Of a stretch of DNA of 64,000 bases, positions 23,591 to 36,224 are shown piece after piece. Source of the stretch: Luzula sylvatica. Taxonomy: Eukaryota > Streptophyta > Magnoliopsida > Poales > Juncaceae. The DNA lies in NCBI GenBank assembly GCA_946800325.1, contig OX326959.1, positions 49,048,784 through 49,112,783 of the forward strand. The letters are read 5' to 3'. Under the pieces are notes generated by a model. The model worked only from the letters and a program-made list of their open reading frames with translations. It searched no databases and was not told the origin of the DNA. A program made the position numbers and the translations under genes. Each line of letters opens with the position of its first letter. Position 1 is the stretch's first letter.

Positions 23591-24625
23591 GTTTGTTTTC
23601 TCTGTCTCGTTATATGTACATGTCTTTGATTTTAATTTTTTTAATTTTAATGGTTAATATAGGACTAAATATTAAGGATTAATATAGGATTTGGTTTGCT
23701 TAATATTAAGGAATCATATACGCGACAGTTTATTTTATATTAATTTAATTATTTACTCATTAATAAATGAATGAATTTTTTACTGTTTTTTTGGAGGTTG
23801 GTCTTGAAGGGGCTGGAGATGGGTCTCGGAGGATTGGAGGCGGGTCTTGCATTTTCCAGATTCAAAAAGGGTAATTTGGTAAATTGGCAAATTATTTTGT
23901 TTATTCTTTTATTTCAGTATACAAAACTGGATATTTCATTTTGTATGGCAAGGAGCTCGATTTAAAACTACCAAACATGTCTAAACAGTGGTACGCATAA
24001 CATTATCCCGTTTCCTTCCAAAATAAAGAAGTAATAATTTCACAAATACCCCTCTAAAATTATATATTGAAAACTTGATTGCATAATAATTTGCCATGAC
24101 AAAAAAATTAGGGTTTCAATTTAGTGCTTTTTCTGTCAGTTTTTTTTTCTAATTTTTTAGTCATTTTTTCATTGCTTTTTTTTTATATAACATTTTACAA
24201 AATCGTTTTTCAGTTTTCTGATAATTTTTTCTTTTTGAAATTATTACCTAAGGATGAATATGATGTTTTTATATTTCGAATGATTAATGTAATTTTTTGG
24301 GTTTTAGAATGGTAAAAATGTAAATTCTTCTTTATTAATTGTTTGTGTTTTATTTTAGGAATAGATGGGTTAATTGAAAGATGATGAGGATGGTGGTTGG
24401 CTACTGAGGGGCCATGGAGGGAGGTGGTAATTTATAATTTGTAATTTGATTTTGTATTTGTAATTTGTATCGTCGGAATATATATATATATATGTAATTT
24501 GTTATTGATATACTTTTTGCTATTGATGTGTGTTTGTAATTTGTAATTTGATTTTGTATTTGTAATTTGTATTGTCGGAAAGTATATGTTTGTGTATTTT
24601 GTATCATGGATTTAAAAAAATATGT

Positions 24626-24627
<2 letters not shown>

Positions 24628-24704
<77 letters not shown>
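24628..24704. repeat. (TA)n microsatellite in the CACTA element
   Basis: About 38 TA units without interruption. Confidence 0.9.
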
Positions 24705-24707
<3 letters not shown>

Positions 24708-25507
24708 AATTAAAAAATATTAATAAATACTATTAGGGTCGGCCAGCCCCATTAGCTGACGCGTCAGTACTGACAGTACTATTTGTGCTGTGAATTGACT
24801 GATGGTTATTGGGTCGGCCCGCCCCAAAAACGTTATAGGGTCGGCCCGCCCCTGACAGGAACGCAGCTTTTAGGGACACCCATTTAGGGTCGCCTCACTG
24901 ACCCAATAACCTATAGGGGCGGTTTTGAGGCCTTATTGGGTCAGTTTTGGCCGCCCCAATAGGCCAGGTATGTTGTAGTGACACACCGGTTTCAAGTGTT
25001 GGCGCTTTCGGTCATCGTTGAATTTGCGCTCTTGATCCTTTAAATCCTCGTGTCTCCTTACCAACAAAGACATCTCATTTTCGTTTTTGTTCGTGTCGAT
25101 AACGAAGTTGGCATGATTTTCGGAATATTATGGAAAGTGACCCGACAACGAAGTCGCCACATTGAATGAGATGTGGTACATCCATCCACAATTATGGAAA
25201 GTGACCCGACAATATTTGCGAGAATAAGATTTTGAGCATATGTGTCGGCGGTCACATTGAGATCGGTGCCGTGGCATATTTTTCGTGTGGGGTTGGTTTC
25301 GGAGGTACTTACCGTGTAAACCTCGAAATATTTTTCCACCACCGACCTCAATCTTTGGATAGTAAATACATTTAGCATGCATCTCTTACAAAGATTCCAA
25401 TTCTTTCCATCTAATATTTCGGGGTATGTAATTTGGTTCCTATTACCGATTAAGGCCATGATCGTTATACAAATTGTCACTTACACAAAGAGACGGTTAG
25501 TATTTTG

Positions 25508-25519
25508 CTCTGATATCAA
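25508..25519 (-). promoter_or_regulatory. tRNA-Met primer-binding site of the gag-only element
   Basis: On the minus strand TTGATATCAGAGC follows the LTR end AACA. It differs by one base from TGGTATCAGAGC, the site complementary to the 3-prime end of plant initiator Met tRNA. Confidence 0.75.
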
Positions 25520-25520
25520 T

Positions 25521-26545
25521 TGTTGTTTAATTTAGACCTAGAGGGGGGTGAATAGGAAGTCCTAAGATCCAATTCTCGCGGTAATGGAATACAAATACAA
25601 TTTTGTGCGGAAGCGTAAGTAAATTAGAGGAAGAATACAATACCAAAAACGAATAACACAAGATATTTGTTTACGGAGTTCGGTAGGTGGTTGCTTTGTA
25701 GCTTTAACTCACCGTCTACTCGCTCAATCGACCGACTCAATTGATTGCAAATACCTACGTCTTCGGGGTTGCCTTGCGCATTTTCGGCTTTCGATTGAAT
25801 ACCCAAATCAAGCAATTACAAGGTTTGCCTAGATCGATTTACACGCTTCCATCGATCTATGTCGGGCTTTACAATCTTTGCACTAGCCTATTAAAATTTA
25901 TCTAATACGAACTACACGTGATCGGTCACGCAAGTTGGGAATCGTATTTTATGGAATGAAAAGGGATCTAATAATCTCTAAGAATGTTTAGAAGATTAAG
26001 CTCAAGATTAAAGCTAGGATTCTCTCTTTTGATTGGGGAAATATATTGGTTGAGATAATGAGAGAGAATGAGGGAAGAGTTCTATTTATATAACACATAG
26101 ATCCTTCTCTTATCCTGCTTTTTTTGCACAGTCCGTTACAACGGACATGTAGTCCGTTACAACAGACCAAAAGTCAAACTAACCGTTACGGCCAATATAT
26201 TCGTATTTTTCATAGTCCGTTACAACGGAAATAATGTACGTTATAACGGAGTTCATGAATTAAGAGTTCGTTGTAACGAACTACACAGTCCGTTACAACG
26301 GACGTTAGACTGTGACCTCACTTCGGGTTTGTTCTATATATATCCGTTATAACGAAGACAATTCCGTTACAACGGTTGATATTAGTCCGTTACAACGGAT
26401 TGGTTATTCCGTTACAACGGACACGGAGTAATATTTGGTATACTGAAGTGAGTTCAATGTCCGTTACAACGGACATAGTTGTCCGTTACAACGGACCTAG
26501 TTCTGTGACTTTTCTTCAAGTTGGCATTAATTAGCGTTGTAACGG
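25521..26545 (-). repeat. 5-prime LTR, outer part missing
   Basis: It matches the 3-prime LTR nearly base for base, with one copy of the 610-bp block, up to GCGTTGTAACGG near 26545. There the sequence leaves the LTR and enters unrelated DNA (ACATGTGATAGAACTC). About 0.5 kb of the LTR start is absent. Confidence 0.8.
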
Positions 26546-26709
26546 ACATGTGATAGAACTCAAAAACTATGGAAGAAGTCAGTTTCAGAGGTGTACTCGG
26601 ATCCGTAAAATACTTGGGTCCTAAAATTAATCATAATCTAGCGCAACGTAATGACAGCACACCGCATTGAAACACCATACCCATTAACCAGTCATTTCGA
26701 TAAAAAAAA

Positions 26710-27204
26710 AAAAGGGTGAGAACCGAACCGAACCGATCCGATTAAGACCAAACCAAATCAAACCGAACTGAACTAGATTCAAACCGAACTGAACCGAATA
26801 AAATTTGAACCGATTTAAAACCGAACCGATTAAACCGAATTTCTTATTCGGTTTGTTCGGTTGAACCGAATAAGAAACTTTATAATGATAAAATTCAAAT
26901 TCTATTTAGCAAAAAAAATATAAAAACAAATCATATAAAATATAATTATATTATTTATAATTTTACAATATGAAATATTATTTTTTTTAAATATACATAA
27001 TAAAAAACATGAAAAATAATACTAATTCGGTCGGTTCGATTTAATCGGTTTTAAAAATACCAAAACGAACCGAACCGAATAAACCGAATAATATAAATTT
27101 TTGAACCGAACCGAACCGAATGAACCGAAAAACCAAACCGATTAAACCGAATTCGACCGATTCGGTTCGGGTCCCAAATAAACCAAACAATTTGCCCACC
27201 CCTG
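26710..27204. mobile_element. hAT-like element made of GAACCGAACCG repeats
   Basis: The right end TTTGCCCACCCCTG is the complement of CAGGGGTGGGCAAA, a common hAT terminus. The left end GGGTGAG after an A-run is eroded. The interior is dense AACCGAACCGAA and its complement CGGTTCGGTT. No coding sequence, and the target duplication is not clear. Confidence 0.6.
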
Positions 27205-27774
27205 AGAATAACTAAAAAAGTGGTACAAGTTTTGCATGCATTTTGCTTGTAGCTTTCTAGTTTTTTTATTTGCTTTTAGATTTGTATTTTTCGTGCTAAA
27301 TTAAGCACAAATTTTAATGCATGGAAACTTGAAAGTTTGTGTTTAACATGAAAAACATGAATTTCAAGGCAAATCTAAGAGTTCCAAAGTTACAAAACAT
27401 AAATAGCATGAAACACGTACAAGTTCAATAATAACTGAAAATCTTATACAAGTTTTAGATGCATTTTGCTTACTTTCTGGTCATTATATTTGCTTGTTCA
27501 TTGGATTTAAGTTTCCTAAATTCTGGGAGGACAATTACTCCCTCCTCCTCTTAACCCTTAATAAATTCGTTAATTCGTCATTGGCTATAATAAAAAAATT
27601 AAAAAAAAAATTGAGAAAAATAGAGTAGGTTCTTATGCCCTATTTCTATTGAATTATATTGATAATAATTTTAGTTAATACAAGTAAAAAGGTATTTGTC
27701 CTAAATGTTTAAATCTAATCCTAAACACCCCTTATTATCTACTCATATTAACTATAAATTTATAATATATCAAT

Positions 27775-27944
27775 ACAATAATCGAACTTTTTTTTTTTTT
27801 TTTTTGATAATAAATGAAGAAGGCTCATATGTCCTCCATCCATTGATGTCAATGGGGATCGAACCCACAACCTCTCACAACACATGTATTTTTGTGCATC
27901 ACACTCAACCAACTAGGTTATGGGCCCATTGACAATAATCAAAC
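27775..27944 (-). mobile_element. tRNA-derived SINE with target duplication
   Basis: The body is 27788-27931, read on minus: CCTAGTTGGTTGAGTG (A box), GGGTTCGATCCCC (B box), CAATGGATGGAGGAC, then an A-tail (T-run 27788-27805 on plus). It is flanked by ACAATAATCGAAC and ACAATAATCAAAC, a 13-bp duplication with one mismatch. A 3-prime fragment of the second SINE-like family lies just left at about 27605-27665. Confidence 0.8.
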
Positions 27945-29012
27945 TTTTGAAGTCCAGGAAAGCAGAATTCCAGATAATTGAAATCCCAGAATCCTGAAAC
28001 CCTAGCATATATAAGCGTCTGAAGCGGTTGATTATTTTAGATAATAAAATAATTATCTAAAATAATTTATAAATAAAGCCCCCTATAAATATAAACAATC
28101 CATACAACACACAAGAGTGAATGTATCCAAGTATCCAATAAAAAATGTATCTTCCTTAGAATTGCTCCAAATTCATACTAGTTTTATCTTTTTCATTCTT
28201 TTTTCTTTTGATTAAGACAAGTTATCTTCTATAAAGATATAGAAAAAAGTTTTCTGTTCTTTTTTTTTTTTTTTTTTTGAGTAAATTTTTCTGTTCTTTT
28301 TTAGATTTGTATGATTGTGCTGTATAGGCCCAATCTCAGATTTTGGAAACGAGCCTTTTGGTACTAAATATTCAAAATAGACTAAATATTCAAGCAAATG
28401 CTATTTTATACTAAAATGACACATACATCCAAAATAGAAATTTTGTATTACCTAGGGTTGCTAATTTAATTTGGTCCAAAATAGAAATTTCTTATTATTT
28501 TGGTACATGGTTTTTTCTTATTATTTTTGTACAAATTCAAATGAGAGGGCATATTTCAGCAAAAAAAAATTGTAATTGTAATTCTTGATTCAAAATATAA
28601 CTCCATACAGGTACCGAGCCAGACAAATGCGGTACCAAAATCCCACACAAATATACCAATGGATATTCCAAATGCATTATCTATCGAAGAATAAAGGCCT
28701 GAAAGTTAAAATAAAGGAAAAGTTTAGCCTTAAGTTAAAATGGATTCAAAAGTTCTCTTTTCACCATCAATATTTACATGCTTAAAGACAAAAAATAAGA
28801 AGGCCACCAATCAGCGAAAGACACACGTAACAAGAACCCATTAAAATGGAATCAGATCCTTTAACATATTAATTACTGTATTTTTTAAGGAGGCTCCAAT
28901 ACATTATAGGAACAAAAACAACACAATCTTTACAAACAACAAAAACTAGTATGGAATATCCTCGAACACATTGTATTGTAGATTCTAGAATTCAATTCCT
29001 GAATCTGAGAAA

Positions 29013-29151
29013 TCAAAAGTTCTCCTTGTGAAATTCAAACTTCGTGCTCGTTTTGTGGGTGAAATCCTGAGATTGCTGCCTCAACTCATTCACCAATATC
29101 GGCTCTCCGCAATAGAATACCCCTATAACAATGACAAAAACCAAAATTTAC

Positions 29152-29220
<69 letters not shown>

Positions 29221-32200
29221 CATACCGACACGCTGATCAGGGTGACGAACGGCAACATGTTTAAAAACACTGCGCCAATTGGGTCGCGCGAAATGGGTCT
29301 TGACACGAGTTCCAGACACGATATCAAGGCCTTTCTTGGCATGATGTAATTCTTGAAGCATCAATATGAGGGCCGAACGGGCGTCCCCTTCTTGATACAC
29401 GCTGGAGCAATGGTTGTGCAACTCTATCACCCCATCACTACAATCAATCAATCAATAAATTCCAAATATTATTAATAAGTATTAATAATATTGTTGATAT
29501 TAATTTGTACCTGTCTTTTTCGGCGACCTCGTTCATGACTCCGCGGAACCAATCGAAGGAGCCCTCTTCTCTCGTTACCCAGTAAAAATACGCACGTTTT
29601 GTCATGAACGTTCTTGTATGACCTTGAGACCCACCGCCTCCAGAAGATCCCTCGCCGCCTTTTTGAATGTGGTTTAACACGTCCTTAACTATGCTTATTA
29701 ATGGAGTAGCACCAATTCCGAGTCCGATTAATAGCAACACGTCGTACTCGCAGTAGTCTTGTGCCGGTGCACCATATGGACCGTCAATCAATAGTTTCGG
29801 GAATCTAATATATTAAATAAAGCAAGAATAAACTCATTTACACAAAAACAAAAATCAAGAAAAAATTTGAAATGATTGAACGATATAAACTTTTGGTACC
29901 TCGAGCTAACTTGTCCTTCAGAGAAATCGGCTCTCAAGAGCCCACTCTCATCACCAGTTGGAGGCTTGCATGCCTGGTTCATTTTATCAAATATTATTTA
30001 GGTCTTAAATAAAATTTTAATTTAATTTTTAGTGTATTAATTAATATGATTCACCTCACAAAATATGGTTCGAAGACGAGAAGTCCAGTCACCTCTTGTA
30101 CGGATATGAACACTAAGATAATCATCTCCAGGAGCCGAAGTAATCGAAAAAGGATGCCTACATAAAAAAACAAAACAAAATTTACTACCGAAAACAAACT
30201 AGTTATTTAATTACTCTAATAAATAATATAACTAGGAAGGAAATTACCATTCATATGGCGACACGGCTGCACAATTAACAAAGATGTATTGGCCGCTACG
30301 ATATCTAAAACCATGCGGCTTCGACATGAAAAGTGCCAACACATCTCCTTTGTACATGGCAACCTATATATGAACATGATAAAATTAAATTATTGAATTA
30401 ACAATGTAATATGAAGATTATTTTATTTTTTTTGAGAAAAATAGAGAGGGCTCTTGCGTCCCACTTCTATTGAATTATATATATATAAGCAAAGTTTATA
30501 CATATACAAAAAAAGAAAAAAAAAAGAAAACAATAAAAAAAACACACCAATAATATGAAGATTATTGATCGTACCTTCCGAATTTTGACCGCGTCATGAC
30601 TCCTAAAGGCTCGTATAATACGCTCAGATGCATATAAAACGACAGGTACAGCAATATACATCCATGTCTGAGACAAATTAAATTTAAAATATTTCTATAA
30701 AAACATATTATATAATTATATTACAATGAAGAAAAATGGGAAAGAAATTTTGCTTACCGTCTTCTTATACCACTTCTTGCTCAAGTAGAGACAAACCCCA
30801 TGCACCACGAGAAGTGCATAAACAACCACAAAAAGGTGATGAGTGAACCAAAACGCATTAAAACCGGTCAATTTCTTCAATGGATTCGTCTTCTTTAACC
30901 TGTTCCGGCGGAACCAAGGATGAGCCAGAATAAACGCCAATATCATTATGGACAACATCACTATACCGGTCCAGCCTTCTGTGCCCTCCACGAACCACCA
31001 ATAATTAGGCGGTTTTTTGTCACCAAAAAATTGTTTCATCGGTTCGTATTGTTCATTAGTGGCATGTAGTAATCTAGGAAAATCACATGTTAAGTGGGAC
31101 CCTACATGTAGAAATACACCAATGGCTATACCCGCAGCAACAACCTAATATTATAAATTAGATAAATAATTCGTGTAAAATTTTAATAAAGGTAATATTA
31201 AAAATTAATTAAACATACCTTATGGAAGTTAATATTGTCATTAAATGGCACTATAGCTCCAAGCTTAGTTTTGGACCGAATCCACGTGACGGTATTTCTA
31301 CAAACCGGTAACAAAATAAGAGCCATATTGAACTTCAAAGTCTCGGCTCCTCCTTTCGCAATACACACACAATACCCCATTATGTGAAACACGGCTCTGT
31401 TTCGATACTGCACGAATTTCCAAGCAAATAAACCGGCACAAATGCAGACCCAAAGAGTCATTACCCACATTCGTTTCCAGTTATCTTCGATAAAATATGA
31501 GAGATATCTTGAGAAACGGCCAAATAGACTCGTGTCCTTTGGTGCGACCAGTTTTTGGCTGAGTAGTCTACTTAGTTTCGAGCTTTGAGTTTGTTTGTTG
31601 TTCGATTCGCTTGAGGAGCCACTTGGTTGGAGTAATAGTATCTCCAAATCTTCAATCTATTTTCATTAAAATGTTCGAATTATTTGAAGAATTAAAATTA
31701 TAGTATTCGATTAGTTAAATGTAATACCTCGATGTAGCCTAACTCTTCAGGATCTAACTCTTCCATTATCAATGCACTGTATTCGTCGGCCCGCTCTTGA
31801 ATTTTCGATAGCTTGTTGGCCGAAGCACTCAACATTATAATCTAAAAATAAAATGATTTTTCTCATTTATTTTATTTTTCTTTCTCAAAAATAAAAATGC
31901 AAGTGCTATTAGTAGACACTTACTTCCTTGACCTCTTCTTTACTGATCCGCCCATCATCATTCTTATCCACCCTAAATTAATTAAATGCCATCAAAACAA
32001 CAATTAAAGTTTTTTTCATCAACTCAAGGATCATAGAATGAGTAACAATAACAATTATCAAATGCATACATGTCGAAAAATGTTTGGAGACGGGTATCAA
32101 AACCTTGATCCGTCATTTGCTCCCAAAACTCTCTCAATTCCTCTTTCGTCAACACTTGCTTCGTTATTCCTCTCCTCCTCGCCATCGAATCGAACATTTG

Positions 32201-32880
32201 TACCGCAAACTCTTCCGATCCATCCATCCCTAAAATCCATCGAGGGTCCAAATTTAGACTTTTCTCACCAACAGCAAATTATGGGCTCTAAAAATTAAAA
32301 TGACTCACCAATGCATTTTCCGAAGCGGGATCGGATGAGAATGCCGTCAACGGATAGACGCTCGAACCGTTTTTCAACCGCCGGCCATCCTTCGGTTACT
32401 TTCGTAACGAATTGCATTTTTTGCAAAGCACCGGCCGCGGCGCTCTTGCTTCGGTCGAGTCGTTTCTTTCTGGTCCGTGGCGCACCCGATCCCGATCCCG
32501 ATCCGCCTTGGGATCGTTTGCTCGCGCCATTTAAACCGGCTAATCGCATTCCTTGAGTGACTTTTCGTAATTTCGAGGCGAGTTTGAGTTTTCCGCCGCG
32601 AGTGGATCCTGCATCGGTATCCGTGCCCTCATCCTCGACTTCTCTAATATCCTGTTTTACACTCGACCGTTTTATTATTTTATTATTTTGATGTTTTTCA
32701 TTTGGGATTAGTTTTTTTTACATGTATTTCTGCGATATCGTCGTGTACTTCCAGAGTGATCTCTACGACCTCGTCGTCTTCGCGGAATCGTGTGGTTTTT
32801 TTGGGTGTGCTTGATTCGCCGGAGGTCTCATGGTGGTCCCCAGTTTTTAATATGCTTTTTTCCTCGTCCATTTTACTCAT
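29013..32880 (-). CDS. RBOH: Respiratory burst oxidase homolog (RBOH NADPH oxidase), complete copy
   Basis: Fourteen exons: 32880-32722, 32651-32309, 32229-32070, 31972-31924, 31841-31728, 31656-31219, 31144-30758, 30667-30575, 30363-30248, 30157-30055, 29973-29900, 29804-29511, 29437-29226, 29122-29013; about 883 residues. The enzyme sits in the plasma membrane and moves electrons from cytosolic NADPH through FAD and two hemes to oxygen, making superoxide. Seen: N-terminal region with [14 protein letters not shown]-hand [12 protein letters not shown] (about 223-234); heme/TM region from about 338 with [13 protein letters not shown] and [18 protein letters not shown] motif HPFSIT (about 621); NADPH motifs [10 protein letters not shown] and GLGIGATP; terminal HKENF. 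The N-terminal VEITLEV and [16 protein letters not shown] resemble the RBOHB/RBOHD group (impression, not computed). The start is ATG at 32880; the in-frame TTG just before it is not a start. Probably Ca- and phosphorylation-controlled. Confidence 0.95.
29152..29219. repeat. (TA)n(GA)n microsatellite in RBOH intron 13
   Basis: TA units then GA units, ending at the intron donor. The same compound tract, longer, is in the second RBOH copy at 62372-62449. Confidence 0.9.
30407..30566 (-). mobile_element. Short SINE-like insertion in RBOH intron 8
   Basis: The insert 30423-30550 is flanked by perfect 16-bp repeats TAATATGAAGATTATT (30407-30422 and 30551-30566). The second RBOH copy has the uninterrupted site near 63641. 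The sequence GAGAAAAATAGAGAGGGCTC with TTCTATTGAATTATAT matches the SINE fragment at 27605-27665. Confidence 0.85.
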
Positions 32881-35297
32881 CAACTTGGGGGTAAATTAAT
32901 TTACTCGTGCAAAACTGAAGATAAAAATAATCAAATTAGAGATAAATTGGGTTATTGTGCAATTAGGAATGTATTAGTAAAGCAAGTTTAGGTGTACTAT
33001 AAGACTATAACACGGACGACCAAAAAGAAAAAAAGGCAAAGAAAAGAGAAAACAATAGAAAATATGAAATGGTCCTTGGACAATGACATGTTGCACAATG
33101 AAAATGTGGAAAATAGTATTACTGTAGTGTGATAAAGACCAATACCGAATTGTTTGAGCAATTAATTGAGAACAAACAAAGAGAAAGAAAACAAATCACA
33201 AGTGTAACAGCTGGAATGCACATGCAAATTATCACCGATACCAAACAAAGAAGAACAATAAAAAGTAAAATACAATTGAAAATGCATTCTATTTTTGTTT
33301 TAATCTGGCTTTCTTTTTGAAATTTAAATTTCATTCACTCTAATTCACCACGGAGGTTTAATGGTGAGGGAAATCGACCTTATTCTTCCAGTTTCAAATA
33401 TTTGGATAACGGTTTACAACAGGTCAATGGAGGAAAACTTTCCTCTACCCAGAAAATTTGGGAGCACGATTTTTCAAAATGAGAACTGTTCATGTAAATT
33501 TCTAATATTTCACAATCAAAGCAAACACGAAGATTCTACAATAAAAAAGAAAATACACCGGAGCCATAGTGCCATACAGTCTGCTTAGGAAAAAATGTGA
33601 GGAATTTCACATTTTGATTGAGATTCAAGTGGAAAGGGCAATAAATTCAAGTTGGTATTCTACCAAAGAATTAAAAGCTCCAAATTAGACCCAAAAAAAC
33701 ATGATTTATAGTCAAAACCAGCAAGAGGAACTTCATAAATCTTTCAAACTAAAAGGAAAATGGTACCTAGATTGAAGCATGAAAACTACAAATACACACT
33801 CATTAGAACAGTAGTGCCATTGAGAGAGGGAGAGAGAAAGGTCCTTTGATAAGAAATGAGAGCGAGAAATGGTAGTGATTGATTGGAGAGAGAAGGGTGG
33901 TGGTAAACTGGTATACTGGTATGTGTAAAGTAAAGTATTATCTGCAAAAAAATCCAAAAATCTCGCTTTACAACTGTTGGCTTGTAGTTGTATAATATAT
34001 ATTATTAATTATTAATGCTTATGAATATACTATTTAGTCCTTCCAAAATTTTATAATCATATTAATATATATTTATAATTTATAATATAATACTCAAAAA
34101 TATTATAATTAAAATTATATCATGATTTTTTGCCTTGAAAAAAGTTTCATGAGAAATAATGTCTTATTTATTACAAAGCCCTAATATTAATATTAATATA
34201 TAATTATATATATTCATGGCTAAATTTTAGTATTTCTCGTATATTTTACTTGACTTGGTCATTTTTAAATGTCAAATGGCAAATTTAAATGAGCATGTCA
34301 GTGGAAGTTGGATTGGAATTTGGAACCTAGGAAAAAAAGCTGCTTTTATGAATGATTAATTGAAGGCCTAAATAATAAAATACAAGATAGAAGGAGTTTT
34401 AACTTTTATGTGGCATGGTCCTATGCGGACCTAGACAATGAGAATATGGCTTGTTTTCTTGTGCTCAAATGACATGTATATATTGGTTGGGTTCACGACA
34501 CGTTATAATTCGTCACTATCTCTTGGTCCATGCTGAATAATTTGGGAGAGGATTATAATAATAATAATAATAATAATAATAATGTGACTTTTAAATATAT
34601 CTTACATTGTTAATTGAGGTGTTGCATTCAGATTTATACGTGCATATCATTATCATCTTTATCATTTAAAAAGAGATTATCAAATATACCCTCCAAAACT
34701 CGCAAAATATTAAATTTCTCCAGACCTTTAAATGAATGTTTAATATTGACCCTAAGTTCCTAACCATGGTTCAATCACAAGAATATTGATTAGCTTATAA
34801 CTTTAATTATTTTTTTTCTTTTGGTGTAAAACATATCATATGTTTTGACATTTAAAAGAGAAAATATGGTATTAGTAATTTCGGAAGAATAAATTTAATA
34901 TTTTAAAATTTCAAGATGGTATATATATAAAATCCTCACGTTAAAAGATAAATAAATAATGCTTCCAGAAAGCACATGTAGTCATGTAGATGTAGTGGTC
35001 AAAAAGCACATGTGCTGGCTTGGACAGGATTTAGAGAGATGATCATTGTTTTCTTTGGAGCCTTGTTTCATTTTTTAGATGCAAAAAAAATTGTAGTTTA
35101 GCATTCGCAATTTTAAAAAATGAGAATTTTAAAATTAATGGTTGAAAATGTTTGAACACAACTCTCTCTATCAATCAATGGTTAAAAATGTTTGAATGAG
35201 GAGAAAGTGAGAGGTTATGTTAATCACAATCGTTTATCATGATTTAATCAATGGTTGAAAATATTTTGCTCAATTTTTTGTCCATTGATATATATAT
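32881..35297. other. RBOH upstream region
   Basis: Holds the RBOH promoter. A pyrimidine-rich coding-strand stretch at about 33790-33900 (CTCTCTCCCTCTCTC) followed by TCTAG/GTACC near 33765 could be a 5-prime UTR exon with a donor; this is a guess. (TAA)n/(AAT)n repeat at about 34556-34583. No other gene. Confidence 0.4.
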
Positions 35298-35537
35298 GGG
35301 AGGATTTTATCATACATCATTTTTCTTATGGTACATCAATTTTAAGGATATTTTGAGTAATTATCCATTAATGAGTATTTAAGATAAATTTTCAAGTGTA
35401 TTTGTTAATTAAATGTTTGGCTAAGTAGGAATTATTTGTTGTTCATTTAAAAAATAAATTTTTTTAAAATATAAATTTTATGATACACCTTTTTAAACAT
35501 CCAAAATATCATTTTTAAAAGGGGTATGATAAAGCTC

Positions 35538-35549
<12 letters not shown>
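35289..35549. mobile_element. MITE in a (TA)n target, family A
   Basis: The element 35298-35540 has inverted ends GGGAGGATTTTATCATACATC and GGGTATGATAAAGCTCCCC, flanked by TATATATAT on both sides (9 bp, low complexity). The inside (AGTAATTATCCATTAATGAG, TTTGTTGTTCATTTAAA) matches the element at 52865-53126. Confidence 0.75.

Positions 35550-35588
<39 letters not shown>
35541..35588. repeat. (TA)n microsatellite
   Basis: About 24 TA units continue from the right edge of the MITE, which landed inside it. Confidence 0.9.
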
Positions 35589-35592
<4 letters not shown>

Positions 35593-36224
35593 GTAAGACG
35601 TCTGATTGCTTATTTAGGAAAATCAAGTAATGTAATAAATTATTCATTTTTTTGATATGTTTCAAAATAAAAATATAAATATATCATACAAACTAGAAAT
35701 TTATAAAAAAAAACACTTATATGTTAAGTTTTTGTTTTGAAAAAATTTATATACAAATTTACTAACTACAAATTTAACTTACAAATTCTAAAATGTCATC
35801 CAAACACGTCATAAAAATATTATAGTAAAAATTTCATATCCTAAACTAGACTAGACTAGCAATTGCTTGCACATCCAAACAAGCCATCATTTGGGGAAAA
35901 AAGTCGCGAATGCAAAGTATGATACATTTTTAAAACATAAAAAAAAAGATTATATGTCACTTGGCCATTTGTTTTGCAAGCCCACAAAATTATTTTAAAA
36001 AGCACACCGCTCCACTAAACTTTTTCATTTAACTCGTTAAGTCTCACGTGATTTTGTCTATTGGTCATTGACTCATGGCCCAAGGAAGAGTTAAATTTTT
36101 AAACAAATAGGTCGGCGAAATAATTTGTGGATGTAATTTTTGTTCTTGTCAATAAATAAATGTGGAGTAATTAACAGAGGAGAAATATAGATGATAATTA
36201 ACAGATGAGAAGTTATAGTCAATT
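35589..36224. other. Intergenic, nothing recognised
   Basis: AT-rich; no gene or clear element border. Confidence 0.3.

Larger units (their letters stand above)
22051..24983. mobile_element. Non-autonomous CACTA (CMC/EnSpm) transposon
   Basis: The element is 22054-24980. Its ends are CACTACAACA and TGTTGTAGTG, flanked by the 3-bp duplication ACA (22051-22053 and 24981-24983). Both subterminal zones (22075-22440 and 24735-24970) are GC-rich arrays of GGGTCGGCCCGCCCC in both orientations, as CACTA transposase-binding repeats usually are. No transposase was found. The middle has TC-rich sequence, (TA)n and short exon-like stretches near 23476-23590. Confidence 0.9.
20571..25480 (-). pseudogene. 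Decayed gag gene, split by a CACTA element
   Basis: Read on the minus strand. An N-terminal part (25480-24984) is broken by frameshifts (ITYPEILDGKNWNLCK is the start of a Copia-type Gag). The CACTA insertion removes continuity inside the zinc knuckle: upstream DDRKRQHLKPV joins directly to CFECKKMGHTTDTC (CX2CX4HX4C) at 22053. Downstream is an open stretch of about 350 codons, Lys/Ser/Asp-rich with a probable coiled coil (SHKSLMREVNRLRQSEIEKE). It then shifts frame to a second knuckle-like motif, CNYCCNMRHISTGC, followed by RKPQPNSNWLW. Two knuckles with this spacer resemble the gag of SIRE-like plant Copia elements (inference). Not functional as it stands. Confidence 0.7.
17095..26545 (-). 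mobile_element. Gag-only LTR retrotransposon (TR-GAG/LARD type), 5-prime LTR truncated
   Basis: In minus orientation the order is: partial 5-prime LTR (26545-25521), primer-binding site (25519-25508), decayed gag, polypurine tract, full 3-prime LTR (19805-17095). LTR ends are TGTTGG..AACA. No protease, integrase, reverse transcriptase or RNase H was found between gag and the 3-prime LTR, so it depended on another element for movement. The right LTR copy stops matching the left one after 26545, showing loss of its outer part. A CACTA transposon sits in gag. Confidence 0.8.
27204..30933. repeat. Segmental duplication, copy 1 (paired with 58207-64000)
   Basis: From AGAATAACTAAAAAAGTGG onward this matches 58207 onward through intergenic DNA and RBOH exons and introns alike. 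Matching continues to the window end (64000 aligns with about 30933). Copy 1 has extra sequence at about 27605-28050 (SINE-bearing) and at 30423-30550. Confidence 0.9.

Noticed and set aside
32881..32883. RBOH start one codon earlier (TTG)
   Set aside because: The codon is TTG; the real ATG is at 32880.
33129..33334. Overlapping 63-71 residue frames upstream of RBOH
   Set aside because: AT-rich, no homology recognised, both strands open together.
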